Positions 1 to 12,694 of a DNA stretch of 64,000 nucleotides are shown piece after piece (position 1 is the first letter of the stretch; each line of letters starts with the position of its first letter). The notes beneath the pieces are model-generated. The model did not search any database, was not told the origin of the DNA, and was given only the letters and a program-made list of their open reading frames with translations. Made by a program: the position numbers and the translations under genes. Source of the stretch: Dasyornis broadbenti (Eukaryota > Chordata > Aves > Passeriformes > Dasyornithidae). The stretch lies in the NCBI GenBank assembly GCA_013397935.1, contig VZRN01005893.1, positions 694,860 through 758,859 of the forward strand. The letters run 5' to 3'.

Positions 1-228
1 AATAAGAAACTTGTGAGCCAGAGCCAGTAGCAGAGTATAGAAAGGGAAGTAATTTCAGGAACAGAAATATCTGTAAAGTTTAATCTCCAGTTATCTTGCC
101 TCTGACTTCATCATCATCTGGTCCCAACAGACTCTGTGAGCTAAACAGAGTCAGGTTAGCTCAGTACTTAAATAAAAGAGCCTGGAGGTGTTGTCTTGGT
201 GGTGTTAAATAGTGATCTTCTATCTCAC

Positions 229-338
229 CAAAGCAAGCAGATTCTTTTGCATCTCGCATCATTGCATTATCTGAGCCTTTCTTGCCTTCAAGTTTGCTGG
301 GCTGATAGGTTGGGATTAGTGGTGGAGGTTTTCCAATG
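229..338 (-). other. Candidate internal coding exon, unidentified
   Basis: On the minus strand this block is bounded by an acceptor (ataaaattag before the exon, AT-rich with a weak pyrimidine tract) and a strong donor (CTTTG followed by gtgaga). It is open in one frame for 36 codons with one extra base at each end. The peptide is hydrophilic and starts IGKPPPLIPTYQPSKLEGKK, with a proline cluster followed by a charged stretch containing NAMMRDAKES. The open frame continues past both splice sites (about 161-376), so a longer or terminal exon is also possible. I do not recognise the protein. The composition looks coding, but a chance ORF with splice-like borders is quite possible. Confidence 0.2.
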
Positions 339-2159
339 CTAATTTTATTTTTAATAGCACTTATTTTCTCCAACAAAGCTATGCATACTCACATGGTGCA
401 TCTCAATTTAAGTGAGCCCAGAATTTCTTTGAATAGTAATTATTTGAAAAGGAAGAATACTCTCCAATTCCTGTAAGAATATTGTTTATAAATATTTGTA
501 CTTTGCATCTCTGTAAATAAAAATTGCCAAAGCAGAACAAGGATTTATTTTCAGTTTTCTGTAATCTTAGAGTTATGCTTTGTACATTATGGCATGAGGT
601 TGACCTTCATGGGACTGGATCCAGTCAGAATTCATATCTCACTCAAATCCACATTTGTACATTGTTTAGGGTGTTTGGTCAGGAAGTTTTAGCCTGTCTG
701 TTTCAGATAATTCATACTTCTAGTGTTCAGTCTCAGTAAAATCCACAGGAACTCTAGTAGGCTTTGTAATCACTTCAAGTGAGAATGTGTTCTTCAACAG
801 GAACTTAGATTTGATACAGTGGTAGAACATCTCCTCTCCATTTCATTTTTACCTAAATATTTTTTGGTTTTAGCTTCTAGGTTTCTCTTTGTAAAAAAAT
901 TCTCAAAAAACTTTCTGCAGTGCCTAGCACAAGGACACTGGGATCATAGCGTGTTTTGTAATACAAATTACCACTTAAAAATAAAATAAGAAATACGTTG
1001 TACAGAGTATTGATTTTTCCCCAAGAAGTAGTCAAAGGTTTGTAGTAGCTAGTTCAGTTGATAGCCCAGGAAAGGGAAGTTCTGGAAGCCAGTGCTGGTG
1101 ATAATGATGTGACCTTTGCTGCATTGCCCTGCTAGATCCTTTAACACTGAAGTAAAAGCAAGTCATTCCAGCTATAATTCAGTTGTCAGCAGTGCACAAT
1201 CCTTAGCCTTGATGTGGAGGTCTGTCACAAAGCCACCTCCTGCTGTGGTGGTAGCAATATTAGGGAACTAGTAGGAAATAGCCGTTGTGTCGTGTACTTG
1301 GAGACAAATAGTTAAATTATGAAGTTATTATTATGTCTATAACAATCTGTAATAATATGGGACAGATTTGAGCTTATAAACCTGTCCTGAAAACTACATC
1401 AGTCTTTCTCTAATGCTGGGTTCACTGAAGACATTGAAGTTCAACATGTAAGTTAAAGTGAAAATTGCATTCAATGTTGGCTTTTGTATAGACTAATTTG
1501 TTGGCTGAAAAGCAATAAAGCTAAAGAGAAGGCTGAAAAGCTAGTGAAAGTGCTGTGGCAACTCACTGTAAATTTCTAAGTCCCTGGCGGAGAGACTACA
1601 TCCAATTGCTCTTACTTCTCATACACTTAGATCAATGGGTAATTCTTTGGGGAGTGGCATCATTGTTTTGTTCTGAATTGTGTTCATGGCTGGTCTTCGA
1701 CTATGCCTCCTGGGCTGAAAGATATTACAATGGAGATGGATCCTCTCCACCTTTGCAAGTGAATTGAGAAGGCCAGGTCTGGCTGCTATGCCTTGGGTGA
1801 GCTGTGGGAGCAACTCCCGTGCCTTTCTCCTTGTTTCCCTGCTTGCAGAGGTGCTGGAATGCAAGGGAGATGAAATGCCAGTGCATCTGCCAGCCTGTCC
1901 TGCCTGGCTGAGTTTCATTGTTCTTTTAATTTCATCCGGTATTTCATTCAGGGAACAGTAATGCAAAACTTAGCATGCTACATGTTGCTCTCTTACTCGG
2001 CCTCCATGCCCTTGTTGGGGTCAGTACACTCCAAATATCCACAGCCTACCATGCTCTCCTGCCTTCCCCTTCCGTTCCCCCAGCAGCTTGCTGTCCTTTA
2101 GCCAGGTTACACATATTTTTTCAATCCCGGTTGTTCATGGTCTCTGAGCACAAGGCTTA
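339..2159. other. Unique non-coding stretch
   Basis: AT-rich to about 1.5 kb, then GC content rises toward the patch that begins near 2.16 kb. No interspersed repeat, RNA gene or supported exon was seen. Open frames here are short and overlap on both strands, as expected by chance. Confidence 0.5.
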
Positions 2160-2164
2160 GTGGA

Positions 2165-2767
2165 GTGCTGTGCTGCCAGCGCTGCGAGACGCCCCAAAGG
2201 GAGCCTGCCTGTGGCTCTGCTGTTTTCACACCTCTGTGCAGATGGACCCAGCTCCCCTCCTCGGTGCCCCTGCGGGCGCCCTGCCCACCCTTGGCCTCTG
2301 CTGTCAGAACGACTTTGGCAACTGCCACTGCTGGATTGCATCACCGTGCATGGCTCCCAGGTGGCTGCAGCTTTCAAACTCGCTTATCAGCCTATCTATC
2401 TGCTATTAGGTTCTTATCTTGCCTGTCTATCTGGGGTATCGACTTTTGGGCTGCTTTTGCAGCTTTAATTGCAGCTTGGGCACGGCAGCACTGGGAAGTG
2501 GGTGCTAGGTCAGCAAACATGAATCCCGTGGTTGTTCAGGCTTGGACCACACTTCTATGGCACTGCAGGAAATGGAGGTTCAGCAGGCTGAAGAGCACGG
2601 CGAGTAAAACAAGTGCAGCATTTACTTGTGTGCCTCAGACACTGCTCAGGGAAGGGAGCACCATTGCTAGCAGGCACCCTCCGGGAGACGCCAGCTTCCC
2701 CCTTGTGATTTATATGGGGTTCACAGTGGGGTGGGGCCAAATAGGGCCGGTAGGAAGCAGCTCATAG
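2165..2767 (+). other. GC-rich patch with a 200-codon open frame
   Basis: One plus-strand frame is open for 200 codons, and two other plus frames are open for 79-102 codons over the same bases. The block is clearly richer in G+C and CpG than its surroundings, which lowers stop frequency in every frame. The predicted peptide is rich in Cys, Trp, Ala and Ser, has no domain I recognise, and begins at an ATG without a good context. It could be an unannotated exon or a decayed GC-rich element, but compositional bias alone may explain it. Confidence 0.15.
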
Positions 2768-5764
2768 AGTTATGTGGTATTAGTGAGGAGTACACAGAGG
2801 CAGTGCAGGACCGGGCAAAGGACCTGCATGTGGGACGGCTCAGCCACAGAGGCAGCTGGCACCGGAGCACTGATAAGGAGGAGAAACAGATGGCCACGCA
2901 AGCCCTTACACATGCCTTCCTGGTAGGCCTGCTGAAGGCTGGTCCACATCCCTTATTCCCCAAACGAAAATACATCTTTTCCTTTCTGTTTTTTGAAGAT
3001 TTCATGTGGCTTATTAAAGTTTACTGCCATAAACATGCTCTTGCAGTCTTAGCCCAGTATGTTGCTGCCGCTTGTGAATGACACAGGATCAGTCCCACTT
3101 GTGCCCCTACCATACTGTTGTGACATCATTACAGAGCCCTTTCTGTAGTGCTGCAAGTCTGCAAAGTTAAAGAACATTAGGAAAAAATATAAAGAAGGAG
3201 AGATAGCAATTATGTAAAATACCCCAAAACCAATTCCAGAATTGGCCTGGACACCAAGGGAAGCACATAGCAACTCCTAGGTGTGCAGAAGGTAACATGA
3301 CAGACCACTAAGCAGAATTGGTTTAAGATGTGTTCCGTATGGCGGAGGTAAGAGTGGTGCGGTAGGATGTGGCAGCTGCTGTGGAAGCCTTTTGGCTCTA
3401 TGGCAGAGGGAGAGACCTTTTGGCTGTTTGGCAGACAGCAGAATACAGGGCAGAAGGTGAGCAGAGCCCAGGTAGTGCCTAGGTACAGGAGGCAAAGCTT
3501 CAGCATTTGGTATCCTCTCCCCACTGCAGTTCATTGCTTGCAGGCTTGTGTTATGCAGCTCTGTCTATTCTCCATTACTACAGAGCCACCATGGGGATGA
3601 GGTTTGGAAAAAGCACAGAATGTTTCTAGTAGTGCAGATGTTTTCAATGAATTCACCCTTCAGAACTGAAAGCGAAGGAGGCCTGGAAGGGGAAGAGTGT
3701 TTGTAGTGAAAAATATTCGGCTCATCCATATGTAGACCCAATGTGAGCCTGGAAGACACTGAGTGCTCCCTGTGAAGTGACAAGTGCCCTCAGTCTTCAC
3801 TGAAGTTCTGCTGAAGGCAGTGGATATGTCTGCATAGCAGTGGCAGCAATGACTGCTTTTTGGCTGGGTAAATTAGCCTTTGTGGCTGCACTTCGGCTCC
3901 TACAGTATGCACGCTTCAGTATCTCTTTAGAGGCTTGTCTGATGAAAAGGGAAAACATTCAGCATCTTGCCAGATCAGGGCCTGGATTTTGAAATGTTTT
4001 TGTAGGTTTAAATGAGAATGCATATGCATGGGCTTGTTTTCAGGCGAGCTGAGCACTTGTAGCTTACAGAGTTGGGTGTAAATTTTAGATTTTCTAAGTC
4101 TCAAGAAATCAGTCTCAGAACACTTTTTCTCCTGATACTATCCTTATTGCCCTTACCTCCACCTCCTCTGCTGTTATATAGTATTTTAGCTATGTACCTA
4201 CTATTTAAAGCATTTATGATACCGTTTGTTTGAGAAAGTATAAATCTGCTCTATCCTCTTTAGGAGTTTGCACTGCGGTGTAAACCCCTGAATGACTTCC
4301 ATGTAAAATCAATCAACAATAGTGAAATCTAGTGGAAGGGCTGTGAATGCCACTCAAAATAAGACTCCTTTTCCTCCACAATGGCCCTGTCTCAGCCAGT
4401 GAACTGGAATCTGGCCTGTTTCACTCACCATGAAATATTTGAGTACAAATTTACTCTCTTAATATCTTACAAAAAAAGGCCCCATGACCCAATCTCCCCA
4501 ACTTTCACATTTTAGAGAAGTGATAGAGATGGAAAATTTGTGTGAAAACCCTTGCCACTGTAGTATCTCAGATGACAAATGAATTCTATAGAGTATCATC
4601 AATTGTAATCGTATGTGAACAGGCTTTCTAGTGTTATAATATTTCTGGAAATATTTAAAAAGGTGCCGATGTTATACAAAAAGGTAGGTATGGTTTTAGG
4701 TCTATCTATCTGTACTTTTGATGCCCTCCCTCCTTATCCCCACATCTGTTTCCAAGAATGTCATACCTGGAAAGAATCATTTCAAATTAATTCAATTTGT
4801 TTCAAAGCAGCCTAAGCTTCATCCCTCACAGGGGCCACTCAATCATATTACTGCTCCTGTGAAACTCCTAATGGGACACAAAACAAGTAAAAGTAGATTC
4901 AGGTGATCTCACATATTAAACATACTAATTAAATCTGGCAGCAAAATGACTTTGTGAATTTCCTTTAATCCTGTTTTTAAATTAAGCCATATGTATTTTG
5001 GCTGTATATTTCACGTGCTCACTTTCTACGAACTTCCCTTTAACCATGTCCTGTGGCCAATTCACATCCAGTTGTTTGAAAATCAGTCTTAGGTGATAAC
5101 TCTGGATCACAACACATGAAGTGTCTAATTCTGCTTTCAAATCGACCTGTTCCTTTGAAAAGCTTAGTGAATATCTCACATGAGAGGTTCAAAGTGGAAG
5201 CGACCTGACTGTCCCTGTTAAAAACCCAAATGTGCTGGATCTCTGTGTTTTATGAGAAATGTTTCCTAAAGGAAAAACAGCTTTAGGAAAGTGGGGATGC
5301 TTGCTTTAAATCAGCAGTAGTTTTCACTTTGCCACTTTATAGCATTGCCTGTGGGAAATATGATATTATTTATATGTTTGCAGTGGCATGCTGACTAACA
5401 AGGGACATACTGACTAACAAGGGCTTTTTCTTGAAGTCCTCTTCAGTACAGCCTTGGTATTTAACCTACCCTGTAGAAAGTTTGGTTTGTAGCTCTAGGA
5501 AGTCTATATTATTTGCCAAAATGTTAGTGGTCAGTATCTACTTGAATACTTAATATTCAACCCCGATGGGTGCACTCCTGTGTTGAGCACATTTTAACTT
5601 CACAAAGCCAAAGCTCCAGGTGGCATCCAGGATATATAGTGTACCTGAATGGACTGTTTTAGGGCATGGGAGGAAATTCTCTGTTACTTCTAGGGCCCAG
5701 AATATGGATGACACTTTCATGTCTCATGCTTCATGTGGTACTCTATGCTTTTTATCTATTTCAG
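2768..5764. other. Unique non-coding stretch with one small tandem duplication
   Basis: A 19-bp unit occurs twice in a row at 5386-5404 and 5405-5423 with two mismatches (shared core ctgactaacaaggg). A pyrimidine-rich acceptor-like site near 4261 (ctatcctctttag) is followed by a short open frame but has no good donor. Nothing else is supported. Confidence 0.45.
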
Positions 5765-5867
5765 GTGGGGCTTGGAGGTGTGGGTGTGACGGTGAAAATG
5801 TTCACAGCATTCACAGGCCATTCTGGGCAGAACATCTGTTTATACGATATTGGAGGGAATGGACTTG
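5765..5867 (+). other. Candidate internal coding exon, unidentified
   Basis: A strong acceptor (ctttttatctatttcag) is followed by 103 bases and a strong donor (CTTG then gtgagc). Read from the first base the block gives 34 codons plus one base, with a Gly/Val-rich start (VGLGGVGVTVKMFTAFTG) and the later run NICLYDIGGNGL. A second frame is also open, the third has a stop. Two CpGs survive. I do not recognise the peptide. It ends in phase 1, so it cannot splice directly to the candidate at 12623, which only works in phase 0. Confidence 0.25.
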
Positions 5868-8800
5868 GTGAGCTAGGTTTTCCTGCTCCTCCTCATTGTA
5901 TGCTGCACTCTTCTGACTGCACCAGTGACATAAATATGCAATAAATAATACTATCTGCAGTAGCGCTGCTTTCACATAATAGCTAAGGCAGCAAAATTCT
6001 TTCCTGGAGCCAACCATTTAATGGGTGTAACCTGTTATACCTCTGTGAAGTTACACAGGACTCCATCAGTTCACTGCAGCAGCAGATTTGGCCACCTTTA
6101 TTCCATCAAGAATTAGTGGATGGGAGATTTATTTATGGGAAATTTAGTGCCCACCCAGAGAACCTACCAGCACAGACTCACCAGAGCTCCTGTTTTGCTG
6201 GGATGACAATCTAGTCTGTTGGAGTGAGTTTGTGTCAGCACAGTTCTCTTGATCTCTGTTCACTTAGTGACTCCTCCATTGGGCAGTAATGTTGGAAAGC
6301 AAGGAGAATCTGCCAGTGATACACGTGTTTGTGGGTGTGCAGACGTGCACATAGTGCAGAGAAAATAAGTGGCGCTGTTGAATAAATGTCCTATCTGCAG
6401 AGGTGTGAGGTAGTCGCATTACTCAGAAGTGTGCTGAAATGATTGATGCTAAAAATGTTATACCACTGTACTTCACACAGTGCACATTAAAGGAAAGCCA
6501 AGTCAGGGCATATTAAATTTTATTGAGAGTGGGTTTTGCAACTTTTTAAGAGGCCATGTGCCATGTTTCCTTTTTTAAGGATCCAACTACCAAAATTAAA
6601 ACCAGTAAATCTTTCTATAAATAATCTGAGAAAAACTTTCCCCTATGTGAAAATGAAGCATGTTAATGTCCTTGTGTGCCTTGATTTTCCATAAAAATAT
6701 GGCCTTGTTGGAAAGCACAGTCTATTCCCTTTGCATGATACCAAACTCTATGTATCACCTCTTCACCTTGTTGCCAGTGGTGTGTAACTGGATGTGACCA
6801 GTCCTGGCGTTGGAGACAGTAACATTCACAGGGATGGGAGGATACTTCCCACTAATGGAGGCAGAAGACCCTGACCGTAACAGACTGTCTGAAGAAGTGA
6901 ACAGGATTTGGACCACTAGATCTGGGGAAGATGTAGCTGTGGGAAGATGAAGGATTTAAAAGTCAATCAGATACAAATTTATTGCATGGGTTTTAATGAG
7001 GAATGCGTGCTTTGTGGGCATAGCTGTACGCATACTCACTGTTTGCATTCAGTGAGCAAAGACACATGTGAAAGGTGTTTGCATAACATGAATGGAAAGT
7101 AGGTAGGGTTGTTCTTTCTCACAGCCATTCTCTTTCTGTTTATATATATATAATTTACATTTATTGCAAAATATTATGTACTCAGACTGCAGCATATGTT
7201 AGGCTCACTATTTCACTATTGTATGTTGAATTCTTGGGGAGAGATGGAGTGGCAGTAAAAATAAGCAGGATCCTGGGGAGGTGATAATTTCCAGTCAAAG
7301 GGGCATATAGTTTGCATAAGCAATAAGGAAAGAGATTATCTTATTGATTCTGGAGAATTTCTCCTGTGTATACTTGGAGACAGAAACTGAAGTGCTATTC
7401 AGATATTTTAAGACTGTGCCTTTGTGTCTTCCTCTACATCTAGAAAGTGCCCTGCCCAATTTGGGCAACTCTAGTTAAACAGAAGACTATTTCTTTGTAA
7501 TTGTGTCTGTTTGGTGGGGCCAGGTAGTGGTGAACCTGGAGGGAAGCTCCTTTACTGCTGCTGGCTAGAACCAAAATGTGTAGACATGGGTGAAAAGGGC
7601 AACCCTGTGTGAACTCAAATAGCTTTCCCATCTCTTAAAATCTCTCAGCCTAGATAAAATTGTGGGATGTGTACTGCAAGTGCAGGTGGGAAGCTTAATG
7701 CTTTCTGGAAAGAAGTAATGAGTGAAGGCTGCAGCAAGAACCAGAACAGCCCTTCCTTCCCTCAGCCCACTCTGCCCAAATGAGCACTTTCTCTGCAACT
7801 ATTGGCAGTAATAAATAATCTTCATTTAAAACATCTCTTGTTACAGCCTTTATTGTAATGGCAGTGTGTGTGTAACAAGCCAGTGCTGTACTAATAGTTC
7901 TGCACTGATAAAAACCCAGTCAAGTGAAACACAGAAAATATATTTTTAAAATGCAGTCTGAAGTGCTTCCTTGCAATGTTAAAAGCAGTTTACAGGAAAT
8001 GTTGAAAACTAAGTGCAAGGTGTAGACACCATGTGTTTACTTTTTAAGACTGGGATAACGCCTAGGAAAATCTTTGCTTTCGAAACATTTCAGAGAGAAC
8101 CAAATGCATTGCTGTGTGCTCATGCAAGTTCCAGTGGAGCAAAGGGGGCTGGACCTGTTTCCACCAGGAGCTGGTGCAATCACAAGGAAACCTCGATGTG
8201 TCTTTCTAGGGTCAGTGGGACATGTGCCATGAGCTGCTCTAGGAGCTAGAGCCAGGACCCCACAGCGGACAGGGCTTCTCAGGGATCTCTTTTTGTTCAT
8301 CTGTGCCACTTCTACCCATTTCAAAAACTGTGGCCAATTAGCTGTAAAAACAGATGTGCCTGTGATATTTCTCTTCCTCTAAAGGTTACAGGCCAGATTG
8401 CTCTTGGTGCTTGCATGGCAAAAAGGCAGGAGGTGGGGAAGAGGGGAAGAAGCAAGAAACCTTTGCTGGTGTATTTGCATATCTGCTGAGACACAAATAT
8501 AGGGAATGAAGAAGAATCGGGGTTTTTTTACAGCCATAACCCTTACAGCAGGGAGAACAGGGGGAGGGCTAGGGGAATGGAAGGGTTTTATTTTCTCTGC
8601 AACAGTTCTGGACCCAGCAGCCTAAGGAAGTCAGGCACACAGTAGCAATGTAGTTCCTCAGTTTTCACTTCATCCTGCTCCCTAAGGCACAGGGAGTTTT
8701 GAGAGTTAATTTGAGTTTTGAGAAGTAAGTCACCCCAGATCTCTTCAAGTAGAAGACATCAGCTGGCAGAGTCCCAGGAGTTGCGCAGGAAGGGGTCTCC

Positions 8801-11800
8801 GTGCTGGTTGTAAAGGGAGCTAAGGAATTGCGCACTTCCGAGGTGAGGACAGCCACTGCTGGCTGCATGAAGTCAACCTTGGATGGGCTGGGGCAGGGAG
8901 GAGGGTAGCTCTGCAGTGTTCCTTGCACTGCTGTGCCTCCCATGGGCAGCTGGACACTCTCCTTGGGCTGCTGTGCGGTGTGTGCACTCACCTAAGGCTG
9001 GTGCTCAGGGCATCTTTCCGAGGCTCCCTGGGCTACTCCCTGCTGACCCTGGGGTAGTTTAGCTGCCTCCTCGGGAGAGCCGCCTGCTTGACGCCTTGGA
9101 GCTGTCTGCCAGTTCCTCCCATGTCACCACATCTATTACTCTGTGTGTGGCACCAGAGCGGCCAGCAGGATGTAACTATAGACTCAGACTATTTAGGGCT
9201 GTTGCTGCTGACCAGCACTATAGTAGCTTGACTCACAAAGGACAAGGGATTTTTTTTTTTCCAATGTAGTTTTTCAGGCTTATGCTTATGCAGTGGACAG
9301 GGAGTGCTGCTTGACTGGAAAAGCAGCTTTAAGAGAAAGTTTCCTAGTTTTGTTTTATGGTGGGGGGAAAAAAGTTTGTTCTCTTGCATGAAATATGACA
9401 GGAAGGCCAGAATCCCCCTGCCAGGGCTGGTGGGACACGGCAGTGGTGTGAGCCAATGTGAGCGAGGAGACAGCGTTGGGCACTTTTATACTGTGAGGGC
9501 TGGTGAAACTTTGGATCCCCTTCTGATTGCAGATCTTCACAGCAGCATTCCTTGTGTGACAAGCCTTTTTCACATTTCCCCATTCAGCTGATTGTGGGTG
9601 CTGTGCTATTTTAAACCCACATGGAAGTATGTTTTTAGGACCATCTGCTACCGGCCCTAACCCAGATGATACAGTTAGAGCCTGCCCACAGCATCCTCCC
9701 CTCCTTCAGACAGTTCCAGGAACAAGCGGTGAGTCAGTCCCGCAGCTGAACTCATATTTAGCTAACCCTGATATCCTGCCTATCGGAGAGAAATGCACAA
9801 CGGCCTTCCCAGGTGCAAAGCCCTGTTGTTCCCATTATTTCAAGAATGCTTGGAATTTAAAAAAAAAACCACCACAACCAAAGCAAATGTCAGATCAGTT
9901 AGTGCATTGACTTCTCTTGTTCTGCAGAGTGAGAAGGAAGAAATGATCTGTCCCCATGCAGCAGCTTGCCCCTCTTGCCTTCTTCCAGGCCAAAGGGCAG
10001 TTTCTGCCCCTAGCTGACTGGTGGGCTCGTAGCCCTCCCCTTGCCTCTCTCTGTGGTGCTGCTGCCTCAGCAGTGGCTCTCCCTCAAACATCTCTGCACA
10101 GCTGGAGCATAGTTAATTCTTCCTTCGGGCACTGGGAGTGAACGTAGGCGTCTCCTAGAGCTGTCTGAAGGCCAGTGTCGTCTGTCAGGGTACTGCCTTC
10201 TCTCACTGAGCAAATGTTGTTAAACACACATCTGTGGGTCTGGATGAGGCTCTTTCCCTTCACCTTAGGAGCTTCCTGAGCCTGAAATAAAGTGTCAGCC
10301 AATGGATCATCTGAAAAAACCTCTCAGAGTGCAGCATGACTAAGAACCAGCGTTTATAAGCCATTACTTGATGTATTTTAAACTCCTGCTCTTTGATCCC
10401 TGTATCACCCAGCAGCCGCTTTCTGGCTGTTTGGCAAAACCAGCAAAACATGCCCTGCTCTGTCATCACATTTCTCCTGGATCCCCTCTGCATGCAGCAC
10501 TGCTTCCCACCCAGCAGGTTAATGACCCATAATTACCTTCATCATATAATGAATAAAGTTCGGTATCTCCACAGCAGATAAACCAGCGCTCAGCCTGGGC
10601 ACAGCCTTCAATGTTAAATGATACCTGAGGCCCTGTCCTACTCCCGCTGAAGTGGAGGTAAATCCCCCACCCGCCTCCATACAGCGGCTGACTTCCCAAA
10701 TCTGCAGCACAGAGTTAAAAACCCTCCCTGATGCTGCCAGGAGCGTTACCTGCAAAATGAGTATGAAACATGAACGTTGTTTGGGCTATGCAGTGTTTGT
10801 GTGCTCCCATGTAAGCTCGGATCAGCCCTGGCTCCGAGGAGCTTTCATTGGTATCCTGTTTTGATCAATGCTGATTTAAATAAGCATTGTGAACCTAATT
10901 ATTTAGTGCCGCTCACCTGACACTGAATTTGCTATGGTACCCTTGAGACAGGCAAGCTTTATCCTGCTCAGCAGAGACATCCGCAGCTGTGCCACACTCT
11001 GCTTCAGGCTCCTTGGAGTTACTTCATCGTTGCCTGACAGCTGTGTCCCCTGACCATTATCTGGTGGCCGCATACTTCAATAGCGACTGTATGTACTATA
11101 TGCACTAGACTACAGTGTGACCTGACAGCTTGGCTTCCTCTCCCAGAGTATATCTTCTGCTACTCTTCAGCATCCTACAGTTTATCTGTGGTCAGCTTTC
11201 TTACCCATTTCCTGCCAGCTGCTACTGGTCTTTTAGTCAGCTCCGCCAGGCACACAGGCAATGGTGAGCTTGCTGAGCCTTGTGCTGCATTATTTCTTGG
11301 CTGGAGGCTCTGCAAAGGCTGCTCTAGAGTTTTGTATAGAGGATTTCTTCATATGTAGTGTCATGGCAATTAAAGAATGCCACTCTTAGGAAATACACCT
11401 TGTATTTATCAAGCAGTATCAATTTTATCTCCGTTCTAGCATTGTTGCAGCGTTGTGGCTAAGGCTTTGAAAGCACAAAATTGTTTCTAGCAAAAATTAT
11501 AGCTAATTTCATCAGCCCAGAATTTGGTATTCTTCTTAACTCCTTTGCTAAGTTGTCCCATGGAGCTGTTAAAGTAGCTGAAGGCACAAGTCCCTGCTCT
11601 GGATCCAGAATTTTGTATTTTACAGGAACATAATTCCTCTGCCTAAGCCTTTTGGAAAATGGCTTGTTCTCCAAGTTGGGACTGAACTGATGACACTGCG
11701 CTGAGCTCAGTTTGGAGGTGTCCCCATTGCCACAGCAGGGTGCAGCAGCTGTGGAGGGTCACTATTCACAGACATGTCCCTTGCTCCTTTTGCTCCTATC

Positions 11801-12622
11801 AGGGCAGGTTTAGGTTTAGGTTTATTGTTGGGAAGCACCTGTTCTGGAGGAACCAAGTCACTGGAGCTCAGGGTTATTAAGTGAGGGTTTGTTCTCCACC
11901 CTTCCGCCCTGACTTCCCGTGTGTGGGAGCTCCCTTCCCAGGAGCACCCGAGTGAGCCCCAAATGAGATGAGTGTTCAGTGAAGCAACAGCTACAGAGAC
12001 TCTGGTGCTCTGGCCAATCAAAAAAAAAAAATGGCTTTGAAACAGAAGGAAAAGAGCTCAAAGGCTTGCCTTAATAATTTCCTTTTTAAAATTTTTTTTC
12101 TTTCTCTTTTTTTTCTTTTCATTTTAAAGAAAAAAAAAATCCCTTTCAACTTTTATGAGGTTTATGAGTCAGCATGTAATAGATCCTTATACTGGGGTAT
12201 AGGGCAGTGTGAGAGCTCCTGAGATTTCTTGTATGCTCTTTGCTAAGCCGAGATGCACACCATGAGTAGCAGGTTCTGTAAGATTAAGCACGAGGAAGGC
12301 ATGAATAAAGCCATGTTCATGCCCCATGCAGCCTAACTGCATGCCGGGAAACAGGAGTGCTTGGGCCAAAGGCTGAGGCAGATCACATGGAAAATCAAGA
12401 GGAAGAAGAAATTTGGCTCACAGAGTGGAGTTCACTGGTGAGCTTCTGAGAGACTGAATGCTCATAACACAGTGTCTCAGATGAGAAGCAAGGCAGAGAT
12501 GTCTTCCTGCGAAGTGGTAGGAGGGATTGTGTCCATCTTTTTCCATTCAACATTCATTCTGAAACCTAATGATGATATCTGGAGGTGAGGGTGGTGTTCT
12601 TGTTCTGAAACACCTTTTGTAG
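5868..12622. other. Unique non-coding stretch with minor low-complexity tracts
   Basis: Contains a short TA run at about 7140-7152, a moderately GC-rich patch at about 8640-9130 (with a 108-codon minus-strand open frame that lacks splice support), two tandem copies of ggttta near 11807-11822, and adjoining T-rich and A-rich tracts at about 12076-12140. No repeat family was recognised and no RNA gene was seen. Confidence 0.45.
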
Positions 12623-12694
12623 GATCCTGACAATCTCAGCAATACACTGAGGATGCCTGAAGAGGTTCGTCTCACTATCCTAGAGCCAGCAATT
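12623..12694 (+). other. Candidate 72-bp in-phase coding exon, unidentified
   Basis: An acceptor (caccttttgtag) and a consensus donor (AATT then gtgagt) enclose exactly 24 codons. Only frame 0 is open; the other two contain stops. The peptide starts DPDNLSNTLRMPEEVRLTIL and looks like ordinary soluble-protein sequence with alternating charged and hydrophobic residues. A symmetric 0-0 exon with a single open frame is one of the more coding-like blocks here, but I cannot assign it to a family and no partner exon is established. Confidence 0.3.

Noticed and set aside
11803..11826. Telomere-like ggttta repeats
   Set aside because: Only about two and a half units and the unit is TTTAGG-like, not the vertebrate TTAGGG array.
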